DNA from: Paenibacillus_AB hodogayensis
Lineage (GTDB): Bacteria; Bacillota; Bacilli; Paenibacillales; NBRC-103111
Direction of reading: 5' to 3'
DNA: 64,000 nucleotides
Assembly (NCBI RefSeq): GCF_039536325.1
Contig: NZ_BAAAYO010000009.1
Coordinates: 1 to 64,000 of the forward strand
Shown: positions 26,788 through 35,730 of the stretch, one piece after another
Layout: each line of letters starts with the position of its first letter
Position numbering within the stretch: the stretch's first letter is position 1
Made by a program: the position numbers and the translations under genes
The notes under the pieces: generated by a model
Told to the model about the DNA's origin: nothing
Seen by the model: the letters and a program-made list of their open reading frames with translations, nothing else
Databases searched by the model: none

Positions 26788-26816
26788 ATAATAACAAATC
26801 GTTCAAAGCTTGTAAA
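26788..26816 (-). promoter_or_regulatory. Promoter of the T-box/glnS transcript
   Basis: Minus-strand TTTACA (26816-26811), a 17-bp spacer, then TATTAT (26793-26788). Transcription would begin just upstream of the T-box stem I. Confidence 0.65.
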
Positions 26817-26865
26817 CCGATCGCTTGAACAAGCGCCTGCAAGGGAGCAAATAACGCAACCGTTC

Positions 26866-27909
26866 TTAAGCGTGCTCGCGTTCCTCCCGCTCGGCTTCGG
26901 CGGAATCGATGTGCCGGACCATCCGGTTCAGACGGACCGTCTGATGGCCGTAGTCGTACATGGCCGCCGCCACGATCAGCAGCCGCAAGGAACCGTCTTT
27001 GCTTGCGCGGTAGCCGTCGGTAGCCTGCTGCATAAACCGGTCGTTCGCTTCTTCGATCGGAAACGAGTTATGGCTGCCGGACTTGAGCTTGTCCTCGAAT
27101 TTGAGCAGCACGTGCTCGTGATACTTAATAATTTTCTCCAAGTGCCGGTCGTAGCTCTTGTTCATGTCCGGCGTTCGTTCCGCCTGAAAAAAATGCTCGT
27201 GCACCGCTTCCAGCACCTCGTAGCCTTTTTGCAGCGTGAACAGCAGCTGCTTGTCCACGACGAGCTGACGCGTTTGACGGTACTTGGAGCGCTTCAGCTT
27301 CTTGTGCTCCTCTTCCAGCAGCTTGTACTTGGCGGCGAGCGAGATTAGGCCGTCCTGGAGTGCCTGCTTCTGCTCGCGGAATACCTTCTCCTTCATCTCG
27401 TCCGATACGGCCGTGCGAAGCAGCAGAGACAATTGGGTAAATACCGCACGCACCTGCTCGTGAAACTGCGCCTTCGGCCTCGGGGGCAGGAACGCGATAT
27501 TGATGACGAATGCCGAGACGATGCCGATCAGGCTAAGCAGAAACCGATTCAGGGCAAAGTCCCACTGTCCGGACGCCTCCATCACGGCAACGACCGTAAC
27601 CAGCGTCAAGCCGATCGTCTCTTCCATCTTGAATTTGATGCACACCATAATGACCAGAATGCATAACACCCCGATGGCGATCGGTTCGTTGGAGAAATAC
27701 ATCCCGGCCAGCAGCGCGATGGCCGCCCCGAGCGTATTCGTCTGGACCTGGTCGAGGAAATACCGCCAGGAGCGATAAATGGACGGCTGCATGGCAAAGA
27801 TCGCCGCAACCGCGGCAATGACGGGAGGAGTGAAGTGGAGCCAAGAACTTATGTACAAGGCCAAGGTGACAGCGATTCCTGTCTTGAGCATCCGGGCTCC
27901 GAATGTCAT
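26866..27909 (-). CDS. Aromatic acid exporter-family (ArAE_1/FUSC-like) membrane protein
   Basis: A 347-residue protein. The N-terminal half (about 1-140) has four to five hydrophobic helices with FTPPVIAAVAAIFAMQPSIYRSW, as in the ArAE_1 domain of Bacillus YqjA-like proteins. The C-terminal half is a long charged, helical cytosolic region (about 150-340). The family is thought to export aromatic acids or related toxic compounds, but Bacillus members are poorly characterised. The ATG follows AAAGGAGGAG, and a good promoter lies just upstream, so it is probably a single-gene unit. Confidence 0.82.
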   Translation of the reverse strand: MTFGARMLKTGIAVTLALYISSWLHFTPPVIAAVAAIFAMQPSIYRSWRYFLDQVQTNTLGAAIALLAGMYFSNEPIAIGVLCILVIMVCIKFKMEETIGLTLVTVVAVMEASGQWDFALNRFLLSLIGIVSAFVINIAFLPPRPKAQFHEQVRAVFTQLSLLLRTAVSDEMKEKVFREQKQALQDGLISLAAKYKLLEEEHKKLKRSKYRQTRQLVVDKQLLFTLQKGYEVLEAVHEHFFQAERTPDMNKSYDRHLEKIIKYHEHVLLKFEDKLKSGSHNSFPIEEANDRFMQQATDGYRASKDGSLRLLIVAAAMYDYGHQTVRLNRMVRHIDSAEAEREEREHA

Positions 27910-27944
27910 GGGGCTCCTCCTTTCAATCTAAGGTAACAAGGAGA

Positions 27945-27973
27945 ATTATACAATCCGCCCGGCAATCCAACAA
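27945..27973 (-). promoter_or_regulatory. Promoter of the ArAE-like gene
   Basis: Minus-strand TTGTTG (27973-27968), a 17-bp spacer, then TATAAT (27950-27945), about 36 bases before the start codon. Confidence 0.65.
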
Positions 27974-28061
27974 GTCCGCCCGGTTAGGCGGATGCCCCCG
28001 TCCCGCATGATCGGCGGCATCGCTGCCGCCAGCCCGCTGCCACTCCTGGAGGTGGGCAGCA

Positions 28062-28087
28062 AAAAAACTTCCTCGTCGGAAGTTTTT
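28062..28087 (-). terminator. Terminator of the orphan binding-protein gene
   Basis: AAAAACTTCC-GACGA-GGAAGTTTTTTT on the minus strand, about 30 bases after the stop codon. It is near-symmetrical and could work both ways. Confidence 0.8.
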
Positions 28088-28116
28088 AGCAGTAATGCTT
28101 TGAGACTCGTATGTCC

Positions 28117-29445
28117 TTAGCGGGTCGCGGCGTTCAATTCGTCGACTTTCTTGTTAATCGATTCTTCCATGTTCCGCAGCCCCGTGTTCAGATCAACCTC
28201 GCCCGTAAATACGTTCAGCAGAGGCGTCCAATAGCTGGCCTGGGTTTGGCCCGACCATTTGGAGAACGGGGCGGGAGCGGCCGCTTGAGACGGTATGACC
28301 GGCTTCAGGTTTTTACCCTTCAACTCCGGCACGTCGGCGCCGAATACGTCGTTTACGGCTTTGTTACGCAGCGAAGAGATCGTTCCTTGCCGCGAAAGCA
28401 TTGTCTGGAACTCGTCCGACAGCAAATACTCGATGACGCGGAACGCTTCCTTCGGATGCTTCGCGCTGGACGTGATTCCGATATAGGTAGCGGGGGATTG
28501 GGAGCCCGTGCCGGGCTTGGACGAAAACGCAGGAAGCGAAGCGTAATCCATTTGGAACAAATCTTTCGTAACGGTGGCGGGATAAAACGTAGTCGCTTCC
28601 ATCGCGGTTATCCCCTTCACCCCGAACCGGTTCCAGTCCATAATCTCCTTGGCCTGCGGGGTCCCCACCTCATTGCCCGGAATCTGGTAAAAGCGGCCGA
28701 AGTTGCGGATCAGCTCGTTCCATTGCGCATTATTCACGCTGGCTCGCCCCGTCTTCGAATCGATCCATCCGAGCGACAGCTGGTTGTAATCGATCACATG
28801 GGTGGAGAAATCCATCCCCCGATACTGAACCCCGCCCTCTGTACGAGTCATCTTGCGGGCCAGCTCGTACACTTCGTCCCACGTCATCCCGTCGCGCGGC
28901 GGCGTTACACCGAACTTGTCGAACAGGTCCTTGTTATAGTGCAGCACGACGTTCCTCATCGACAAGGGCAGCCCCGTAACCCCTTTATCGAAGGTGTCCT
29001 GCATAACCTGAATCGGGCCCGGGTACAGCCGGCTTTGGTCGAATTTGAATTCTTTAATCAGCGCGGACATGTCGTAAGCCAGTCCGAATTGCCCCACATC
29101 CCGAGGGTACGCGATCGGATCGGCGTAAAAAATGTCGATCGGCTGACCGGACGATACGATGTCGGCGGCGTTTTTGTTTCCGTACACCGTAAACCGGATA
29201 TGCGGGTATTTCCGTTGAATATACTTGCCGTAAGCTTCCATAAAGCCCTCTTCCGATACGTAGCGCCCCCCGTAAATAAACAGCTCGACCGGCTCCGGAG
29301 CGGGTGGAGTGCTACTTTCTTTCTGCTCCGTCCGATCCGCGGCGCCCGGCTGACTGCCGGACGAACAAGCCGATACGAGCAGTGCCGTTACCGTTCCGGC
29401 AAGCAGACAAAGCGCCACGTAGTACCGTCCTTTTTTCTTACTCAT
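28117..29445 (-). CDS. Orphan family 1 extracellular solute-binding lipoprotein, second paralogue
   Basis: A 442-residue lipoprotein: signal KKKGRYYVALCLLAGTVTA and lipobox LLVSAC. It starts at the ATG at 29445 behind AAAGGAG. The binding domain shares long runs with the lipoprotein at 20926-22233: FDKFGV, then PR-x-GMTW-E-x-YELA, MTRTEGGVQYRG here versus LTRNEGGVQYRG there. No permease is nearby. It is divergent from an AraC gene and has its own terminator, so its partner permeases are elsewhere or absent. Confidence 0.9.
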   Translation of the reverse strand: MSKKKGRYYVALCLLAGTVTALLVSACSSGSQPGAADRTEQKESSTPPAPEPVELFIYGGRYVSEEGFMEAYGKYIQRKYPHIRFTVYGNKNAADIVSSGQPIDIFYADPIAYPRDVGQFGLAYDMSALIKEFKFDQSRLYPGPIQVMQDTFDKGVTGLPLSMRNVVLHYNKDLFDKFGVTPPRDGMTWDEVYELARKMTRTEGGVQYRGMDFSTHVIDYNQLSLGWIDSKTGRASVNNAQWNELIRNFGRFYQIPGNEVGTPQAKEIMDWNRFGVKGITAMEATTFYPATVTKDLFQMDYASLPAFSSKPGTGSQSPATYIGITSSAKHPKEAFRVIEYLLSDEFQTMLSRQGTISSLRNKAVNDVFGADVPELKGKNLKPVIPSQAAAPAPFSKWSGQTQASYWTPLLNVFTGEVDLNTGLRNMEESINKKVDELNAATR

Positions 29446-29565
29446 GCCCTGTTCGTCTCCTTTACTATACCGATACTTTCGAACCTCCTTCAATATAACG
29501 AAGAACAGCAGCGGGCGGCGGACATTAATTGAGGTCAAGAGGGCCACTTTTTACCGGAGACCGGC

Positions 29566-29609
29566 TTCCACTTGTATTTCACTGTGCTACAATAAAGAAA
29601 ACGATTGCA
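29566..29609 (+). promoter_or_regulatory. AraC-gene promoter with cre-like site
   Basis: TTCCAC (29566-29571), a 16-bp spacer and TACAAT (29588-29593) form a weak rightward promoter. AGAAAACGATTGCA (29596-29609), at the likely start point, matches the cre consensus except at its first base. This would suit CcpA repression of the AraC gene. Confidence 0.45.
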
Positions 29610-29622
29610 AAGGAGCTGTTTT

Positions 29623-30519
29623 ATGGTTCTCGCCCCCCGCTATGAAGACTCCTTGAATCACGATCTTTATGGAAAAAGCCGGCTTCCGCTTTTTATTATG
29701 GAGAAGCGCATGGTCCGGGATTACCCGCTCCATCATCACAATTTCGCGGAGCTTAGCCTCGTTGTCGAAGGAACCGGTACGGAGATTGTCAACGGGAAGT
29801 CTTGCGGTTTCAAACGGGGAACGGTTTCCTTGCTGCTGCCGCATCATATCCATGAAATCCGGGTGCACAACGCCCCCGTTCATAAGTATAATTGCATGTT
29901 CGACATCAATCTGCTTTTCTTGAGCCCGTCCGATCATCCACTCGGCGAATATTTGCTGCAAACCGGGCAGCAGCTGCCCTCGCACTACGAGCTGGATGAA
30001 GATCAGACCGTCTACATGCAGCGATGGTTCGACTCCATGAAGTCGGAATACGAAAGCACGCTGTTCGCCAAAGAAACGTCTCTGCGTTCCAAGCTGCTGG
30101 ATATCCTCGTATTTTTGACCCGGACGCTGTTCGCCTCTTCGGCAGCGGACACCTCAGTCGTGCAATCGCAGAGCAACGTGCTGGAGCTGCTTAACTACTT
30201 GCACCTGCATTATAACGAGGAGCTGTCTCTGACCACGCTGGCCGACCGGTACAACTGGAATACATCGTATGTGAGCCGCCTCTTCAAGCAGCATGTGGGC
30301 CAGACGTTCGTTCACTATCTTCACTCGTTGCGCGTAGGCCGGGCCGCGAGCCTGTTGGCCACGACCGACATGGACATCGTCGATATTTCCGTCGAGGTCG
30401 GTTTCGATCATGCCCGCTCGCTTCGCCGTGCGTTCAGGAAACTGAAGGGAATGACGCCCGGGCAGTATCGCGAGACGTACCGGTCCGGCTTTAAGCCGTC
30501 AACGGGAATACACGCTTGA
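29623..30519 (+). CDS. AraC-family transcriptional regulator
   Basis: A 298-residue regulator. The N-terminal cupin has DYPLHHHNFAELSLVVEGTG and FKRGTVSLLLPHHIHEI. The C-terminal AraC domain has LTTLADRYNWNTSYVSRLFKQ (helix-turn-helix 1) and ISVEVGFDHARSLRRAFRK (helix-turn-helix 2), ending MTPGQYR. I choose the ATG at 29623 behind AAAGGAG. It is divergent from the orphan binding-protein gene, its most likely target. The decayed AraC gene at 18177 resembles its N-terminal half. Confidence 0.9.
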   Translation: MVLAPRYEDSLNHDLYGKSRLPLFIMEKRMVRDYPLHHHNFAELSLVVEGTGTEIVNGKSCGFKRGTVSLLLPHHIHEIRVHNAPVHKYNCMFDINLLFLSPSDHPLGEYLLQTGQQLPSHYELDEDQTVYMQRWFDSMKSEYESTLFAKETSLRSKLLDILVFLTRTLFASSAADTSVVQSQSNVLELLNYLHLHYNEELSLTTLADRYNWNTSYVSRLFKQHVGQTFVHYLHSLRVGRAASLLATTDMDIVDISVEVGFDHARSLRRAFRKLKGMTPGQYRETYRSGFKPSTGIHA

Positions 30520-30546
30520 TCCAGCCGCTCGCCCGGGCGCAAATAA

Positions 30547-30569
30547 GGAACTGCGCGATTCGCAGTTCC
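30547..30569. terminator. Hairpin between convergent AraC and SLH genes
   Basis: GGAACTGCG-N5-CGCAGTTCC, a perfect 9-bp stem 27 bases after the AraC stop. There is no T run on either side, so it is a weak or Rho-assisted terminator at best. Confidence 0.35.
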
Positions 30570-30606
30570 CGGCAATAAACGATGTGAGGCAGCGCCCGCT
30601 GCGGCT

Positions 30607-31512
30607 TCAGTTCGAAACGACCTCCTCCAGAACCGCTTTATAGGCGGCTGGCACGTATGTGACGGCCTTCGCCTCCGTTACGACTTCGGCATACATCGTG
30701 TCCGGCTGCGGATTTTGCAGCGTATACCGGATAACGGCCCGTCCGTCCTGCTCGAAGCGAATGCCGACAACCTGAATGCCGTAACCGGCGTTTGGCTTGG
30801 CGCCCCGGGATAAAGTGACCTTATTGACTTGGTCGTTCACCTTCTCGGTCTGGAGCGTAATGTCCTCCGCTTCTACCGGAGGGCGTGTTTGGCTGGCGGC
30901 CGCATCCAGTGCGTTATACAGCCAGACGGCGGCTTCTCCGCGGGACAGCGGGGCCGTCGGCAAAAAGCTGCCGGTTTTGTCCAGTTCGGCGATTTTATAA
31001 TGTATCAGCCGTTGAACGGCCCCTTGATTTCCGGGAGTAATCGCAGCCTCGTCGGCGATCGGGAGATGAATTTTAATCATCGGAAAGTTCGCCTTCTTCT
31101 CCAGAGCGCGCATCAGCAGGCTGCCGAATTGCTCGCGGGTGACCGTTGCCTGGGGGTTGACGTCCTGCGGAATGTCCAGATTGTTGTAGTAGGCGATAAC
31201 GAACGCGTCCGCATACCATGCGTCGTCCCGGACTTGGGCAAACAGCCCGGAGGCGACCGGAGGCTTGGCGAATTTCATCGTATCCAGATTGTAATCGAAT
31301 GCTTTGACGATCATTTGCAAGCTTTGCGCGTAGCTGATCGTTTCCTTCCGCGCAAAACGCTCGTTGTCGATACCCGAGACGATTCCTTTTTGCTGCAAGC
31401 TGGAGACGGCCGCAGCCTGTCCGGCGTCGACGTCGTTGAAGGCGTAAGCCGTTCCGAAAGCCAGGTTGCCGAACAGTATGGCGGCGGATGTAAGTATGGC
31501 TGCTTTCTTCAT
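30607..31512 (-). CDS. SLH-domain envelope protein with PrcB-like C-terminal domain
   Basis: A 301-residue exported protein. A signal peptide (about 1-24, ending FGTAYA) is followed by three SLH repeats (about 25-75, 90-140, 150-200), which anchor proteins to pyruvylated wall polymer. The C-terminal part, PNAGYGIQVVGI to VVTEAKAVTYVPAAY, resembles the PrcB_C domain of protease-complex components. The start ATG at 31512 follows AAGGAGAGA. A surface regulator of a protease is one reading, but no subtilase gene is adjacent. Family assignment of the C-terminus is moderate. Confidence 0.75.
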   Translation of the reverse strand: MKKAAILTSAAILFGNLAFGTAYAFNDVDAGQAAAVSSLQQKGIVSGIDNERFARKETISYAQSLQMIVKAFDYNLDTMKFAKPPVASGLFAQVRDDAWYADAFVIAYYNNLDIPQDVNPQATVTREQFGSLLMRALEKKANFPMIKIHLPIADEAAITPGNQGAVQRLIHYKIAELDKTGSFLPTAPLSRGEAAVWLYNALDAAASQTRPPVEAEDITLQTEKVNDQVNKVTLSRGAKPNAGYGIQVVGIRFEQDGRAVIRYTLQNPQPDTMYAEVVTEAKAVTYVPAAYKAVLEEVVSN

Positions 31513-31611
31513 GAGGTTTCTCTCCTTATAAGTCCGGTATGCTCTGGCCAGAGTTGCTATTCTAACGTCCGCGCTCGCCGAAATGTTGCAGACAGCCCCG
31601 AAACGGCAAAC

Positions 31612-31650
31612 AAAAAACTCCCGAATCGCCAACGATTCGAGGGAGTTTTG
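31612..31650 (-). terminator. Terminator of the beta-helix/ABC operon
   Basis: Minus-strand AACTCCCTCGAATCG pairs imperfectly with CGATTCGGGAGTT across TTGG, then a T run. It lies 28 bases after the beta-helix stop codon. Confidence 0.8.
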
Positions 31651-31677
31651 TGATCTCGGAATGAGACGGCCTGCGAT

Positions 31678-33573
31678 CTAAAACCAAGCGCCGACGATGC
31701 CGCCAATGTTCCAATTGCCGTCCGAACGGCCGAGCAGCGTGATCGAATCGCCCGGGTTCGCCGACTGAACGTCCGTACCGGAGCCGACCGGTTTCCGGAT
31801 CGAAGCTCCCGCTTGCGGCACGAGCCGGACGGCGAAGGCAGACTCCACGACAAAGCGGAACGAATGCCCCTCCTTCGCTACCGGCAGCGTCAGCTCGACC
31901 GATCCGGAAGCGCCGGCGTTCGTCAGCGTATGGCCGATCCGGCTCGGCGTAACCTGGCCGGATGCGGTGAACGCGTAGGTCGGAGCCGGGACGCTGCGGG
32001 CATCGATCTGCTGCGCGACCGGATCGATATGGTACAAGCTTTGCGCCCCGCCCAGCACCCGGCAATCGTCGAACGTCACGTTGCGGATGATCTCCGTCCC
32101 GTTGCGCTTAGCCGCAAAGCCGCGAACGATTTGCGCAGTCGGGCGGGAGTCGATCGATTCGCAGCCGCTGAACGATACGTTGCCGATGGAAGCCCGGACC
32201 TGCTGCGGAACGGTCGCCACGATGAACGAGGAGCCGTAGCCGTAAGGGTCCTCCGGCGCGTTGACCGTGTTGCAGTCGACTGCCCGGCAGCGGACAAAGG
32301 TCGTTTTCACGCTTTCCGCGGAGTTGGACAAGACCGAATAACCGGCGTACTGCTCGTTCTCGGCGGTGCAATCGATAAATTTCACTTCGCCTTGGATCGC
32401 CTTCACGCCGTCTCCGCCGTAGTTGACCGACGAGCCGAACGAGTTGCCCTTCGTGCGGCATTGCTCGAATGTAATATCGACGCGCTCGTTGGCAGCCGTC
32501 ATCCGGTGAAGAGTGACGAGAAACCCGCGACCGTCGTTGCCTTCCGCCACGCAGCCGACAAACCGGACGTTTTTAAGCACGTCTTTGCCGGAATTGTTGT
32601 TCGGCTCGATGTCGACGCCGCTCTTGGGCGCCGTTCCGGATGTCTTGACGAACTGGCAGCCGTCGGCCAGAAACCCGTCCACGGAGATGACCGAAAGGCC
32701 TTGTCTGCGGTTGTTGCTCGCTGTGCAGTCGCGCAGTACGATATTTTTGCAGTAGGGCAACGTCGACTCGTAGTTGCCGACGTAGAAGCCGTCGCCGCCG
32801 CTGTCGTTCGCATTGAGACGCTCGATCGTGACGTTCTCGCACCCGCTGATATCGATAATATGCGCCTGCTCCCCGGACGGGTAAGCCGGCTTATTCATTC
32901 TCAACGTCGCGCCGTTGCCTTCGATGCGTACATTTTTGACGTTTTTGATCCGAATAAGCCGCTCGTACGGAGCGTTGCGGTTTAAGGTATCGATCGCCTG
33001 GACGATCGTGCCCGGCTCGAACTCCACGACAATATCGCCGGGTACAATCAGCTGTCCGGACAAGTAGAAGCCCCCGGTCTGCTTCGGGATGTAAAGCCTC
33101 TTGCCGGCGGCTGCGTTCAAGGCGTTCTGCAGCGCTTGCGTTTCGACGGTCGTGCCGTCCCCTTTGGCCCCGAACCAGGAGGCGCGTACCGTGTCGCCGA
33201 CTACCCGCTTGAACCGCTTGCCCCCGGACGTCACCACGACCGTACCCGTATTGTCCGCGCTCGACGTATCGGCCGCATCGCGTAGAAACAGTCCTTCCTT
33301 GCCCGGATCGGTCACGTAATAGGCGTCGTCCGGACGGGCATCCGCTCCGCTTCTCAGCTCCGCCAGCGTCACGGCTACGCAGAAGTCGATGTTCTCCAAA
33401 TCCTTCCAATGAAAGGAATTACCCGCTCCGCGACTCAAACTTTCGTAAACGCTTTCATTGACGCTTTGACCATGCGCTAGCTTTCCTCCCGCACCCAGGA
33501 TATTGCCTGTCGCCAACGCCGCTCCCGCAACCCCGAGCGAAGCGAGCAACTTTCTTCTGCTAATCGTTTCCAT
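31678..33573 (-). CDS. Tat-exported right-handed parallel beta-helix protein
   Basis: About 631 residues. The twin-arginine signal TISRRKLLASLGVAGAALA lies at the N-terminus. FGAKGDGTTVETQALQNALN is the pectate-lyase-superfamily entry motif. Repeated coils with conserved C/G pairs follow (IDISGCENVTIERL, ISVDGFLADGCQF). The ATG at 33573 follows AGAGGAGGA. A polysaccharide lyase or glycan hydrolase is likely, but no catalytic residues can be assigned. It starts 34 bases after the second beta-helix gene in the same operon as a CUT1 transporter. Confidence 0.85.
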   Translation of the reverse strand: METISRRKLLASLGVAGAALATGNILGAGGKLAHGQSVNESVYESLSRGAGNSFHWKDLENIDFCVAVTLAELRSGADARPDDAYYVTDPGKEGLFLRDAADTSSADNTGTVVVTSGGKRFKRVVGDTVRASWFGAKGDGTTVETQALQNALNAAAGKRLYIPKQTGGFYLSGQLIVPGDIVVEFEPGTIVQAIDTLNRNAPYERLIRIKNVKNVRIEGNGATLRMNKPAYPSGEQAHIIDISGCENVTIERLNANDSGGDGFYVGNYESTLPYCKNIVLRDCTASNNRRQGLSVISVDGFLADGCQFVKTSGTAPKSGVDIEPNNNSGKDVLKNVRFVGCVAEGNDGRGFLVTLHRMTAANERVDITFEQCRTKGNSFGSSVNYGGDGVKAIQGEVKFIDCTAENEQYAGYSVLSNSAESVKTTFVRCRAVDCNTVNAPEDPYGYGSSFIVATVPQQVRASIGNVSFSGCESIDSRPTAQIVRGFAAKRNGTEIIRNVTFDDCRVLGGAQSLYHIDPVAQQIDARSVPAPTYAFTASGQVTPSRIGHTLTNAGASGSVELTLPVAKEGHSFRFVVESAFAVRLVPQAGASIRKPVGSGTDVQSANPGDSITLLGRSDGNWNIGGIVGAWF

Positions 33574-33607
33574 TCTTATTTTCCTCCTCTTTCTCTGTCG
33601 GTTCGAC

Positions 33608-35419
33608 TCAAGCCGGCGATACGGTAAGTGCACCGGAATCGCTTACGCCTACAATGTAAACGGTTCCTCCCGGCGATGCCAGCTTCAACGCCTGATTCGT
33701 CAATCCTCCGGCGGAACCGAGCGGCAGCCACATCCCGGGCGTCCCGTCGGTCACGCATACCCAGCCGACCGGCGATAGCGAAGACGGCTGCACGTTCCAC
33801 AGCAGACTCCCCCTCTTCCATGCGCCGGCAGTCGGAACGGCCGCAGCCCATCCGGTGAGCGTCCCTTTCGCCTGGATGTCCGGCGATGTCCATCTGGTCA
33901 GATTGGCGCCTCCGGAAACCGCTACCCCTGCCCCGGTGAATACATTGTCAGTCGTAATCCGCAAATCCGAGCCGCTTGCAGCCGCATCCACCAGAATGCA
34001 TTTGACGGCGCATTCGGTGACGTTGCCGTCAAACAGCGAATCGGTGACGACCGCACCGAAGAAATAGCCTCCGTTCGTCCCTCCCAGTATTTGGTTATCG
34101 ACGATTTGGTGACGACTCGTTGCCGTTGTCCCCGCGAAACGAACCGCACCATCGGACGAAGCCGGATTTTTGACGAGATTGTCGGCAAACCGGATCGATT
34201 GGCAGTTTTGGAACGTGACGGCGACCGCGCGAGCCGCGTCGAACAAATTGCCCGCTATGACCGGAGTGGTCGCATTGGCCACATTCCAGCCGGAAGGACC
34301 CGTGGAATAGTCCCGGTTTCCGGATATCTCCAACCCTTTCAATACATTCGAGCTCGTTATCATCCGCCCGGCGCCGTAAAACTCGTTGTCGCGGATGGTA
34401 ACGTTTTCAGCCGTCCCGGCGGTTGTGCTGCAGCGGAACAGGTAGCTTGCTTTGCCTTTATTGCCGGCAATCGTGATCCGCTTGTTCGGATAAGCCGGAT
34501 TCGGATTGTAAGAGTTTACAAAATAAATTTCGCTGTAAAACTCGTTGTCCTCGATCCAAACGTCCTCGACGATATCAGAGCCTGTCGTCGACGTATTCGG
34601 CTCCAGATCGATCGCAGATACGTACGGGTACGGATCGCGGACGACGTTGCGCTCAATCCACACCTTACGCCCGGATACGACCGCTACCGCACAGCGGCGC
34701 GGGTTGCTCAGCACGTTCTCGCGAACCTGCACGTTCTCGCTTGGAGCGACGTAATCCGAGCCGATGTAGACGCAGTCCCCATACGGAGCGTGCAGCCAGT
34801 TGTTATGGACGTAGACGTTCTGCGAGTGCGATATGTAAATATGGTGGGACCATTCGCCGAGCGTGCCCGAAGAATAGCCGCCGTTCAAGTACAACCCGGA
34901 TACGGTGAGACCGCCTCCTTGGTAGCCGACGATCATAAACATCCGCTTCGCGAGCGAGCCATTCGCCCCGTCCATGCGGATTTCCGGCATGCCGACACCG
35001 AAGATCGAGTTCGTCAGCGAGACGGACGCGGTCAGCTTGTAGTACGACGCTGCGGCAGGTACCAGCACCGGCTTGCCGGTAACGGCGGCGGCCTGGAAAG
35101 CTGCCGTATCGTCGGTCGTGCCGTCCCCGACGGCTCCGTAATCGAGTACGTTCACCCAACCTGGATCGGCGGTGCCAGCTAACGACGGACTAATGCCGTA
35201 CACGCTGGAGGTTACGCCCGCTGCGGCGGCTGCGCCCGGAGTCAGCAGCTGCATGAAAGCGCCCCCCGCTGCTACGGATAATCCGGTCGCGCCTATAGCT
35301 GCGAGCAGCTTGCGCCGCGTCAACCCCGCACCAGCCTCTCCCTCAAGCAACGCCTTCTGTTCCATTTGCTCCCTTTCCATACCCTTGATACCGTTTTCAA
35401 GCTTGTGCGAATCCGTCAT
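33608..35419 (-). CDS. Tat-exported right-handed parallel beta-helix protein, second
   Basis: About 603 residues. The twin-arginine motif TRRKLLAAIGATGLSVAAG lies near residue 35, after a charged 30-residue leader. NVLDYGAVGDGTTDDTAAFQ starts the beta-helix, followed by N-rich coils (SENVQVRENVLSNPRR, VWIERNVV). The C-terminus has a GWVCVTDGTPGMWLPLG module seen in many secreted and phage glycan-binding enzymes. The ATG at 35419 follows GGAGGG. It is not a close copy of its neighbour, so the two probably attack different linkages. Confidence 0.83.
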   Translation of the reverse strand: MTDSHKLENGIKGMEREQMEQKALLEGEAGAGLTRRKLLAAIGATGLSVAAGGAFMQLLTPGAAAAAGVTSSVYGISPSLAGTADPGWVNVLDYGAVGDGTTDDTAAFQAAAVTGKPVLVPAAASYYKLTASVSLTNSIFGVGMPEIRMDGANGSLAKRMFMIVGYQGGGLTVSGLYLNGGYSSGTLGEWSHHIYISHSQNVYVHNNWLHAPYGDCVYIGSDYVAPSENVQVRENVLSNPRRCAVAVVSGRKVWIERNVVRDPYPYVSAIDLEPNTSTTGSDIVEDVWIEDNEFYSEIYFVNSYNPNPAYPNKRITIAGNKGKASYLFRCSTTAGTAENVTIRDNEFYGAGRMITSSNVLKGLEISGNRDYSTGPSGWNVANATTPVIAGNLFDAARAVAVTFQNCQSIRFADNLVKNPASSDGAVRFAGTTATSRHQIVDNQILGGTNGGYFFGAVVTDSLFDGNVTECAVKCILVDAAASGSDLRITTDNVFTGAGVAVSGGANLTRWTSPDIQAKGTLTGWAAAVPTAGAWKRGSLLWNVQPSSLSPVGWVCVTDGTPGMWLPLGSAGGLTNQALKLASPGGTVYIVGVSDSGALTVSPA

Positions 35420-35730
35420 TTTCATCCCTCCGTTTTGGAATGGGTACGCCGCGGCGTACCGGATACGTGAAAAATTGCGGGTCGTCCAAAAGCTATATAG
35501 AGCAACGCGAGGCGGTTCGCGCAAAGCCGAAGTCCGGTTTTGCGCTTGTACGCCATGCGCAATTCCGCGTTCATTCCGATAACGGCCGTTGCAGTGGATA
35601 CCGTTGATCGAAATGTCCGCTTCCTTGCGCTATGGCATACCGGGTCCGTCGCGGTGTTGCCGGCATCATACTACGGGCGCAAGCAGCCAGTCGGTGCGCC
35701 GCCGCTCCTTGGCTTACCTTTTTCCTTGAC
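35420..35730. other. Gap between permease and beta-helix genes
   Basis: 311 bases without a convincing gene. A TCTATATAG stretch near 35491-35499 with an upstream TTGCGC could be a weak internal minus-strand promoter. No terminator is visible, so read-through from the transporter genes into the beta-helix genes remains possible. Confidence 0.45.

Noticed and set aside
28111..29532. Long plus-strand frame (473 codons) opposite the orphan binding protein
   Set aside because: It mirrors a clear lipoprotein gene on the minus strand, has no ribosome site and its translation is arginine/histidine-rich noise. High-GC third codon positions create such frames throughout the window (also 15437-16960, 2395-3768 and 53187-54608).
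31678..35419. Prophage tail-spike genes
   Set aside because: The beta-helix folds and the GTPGMWLPLG module occur in phage spikes, but both proteins have Tat signals, lie in a sugar-transporter operon and no other phage gene is near.
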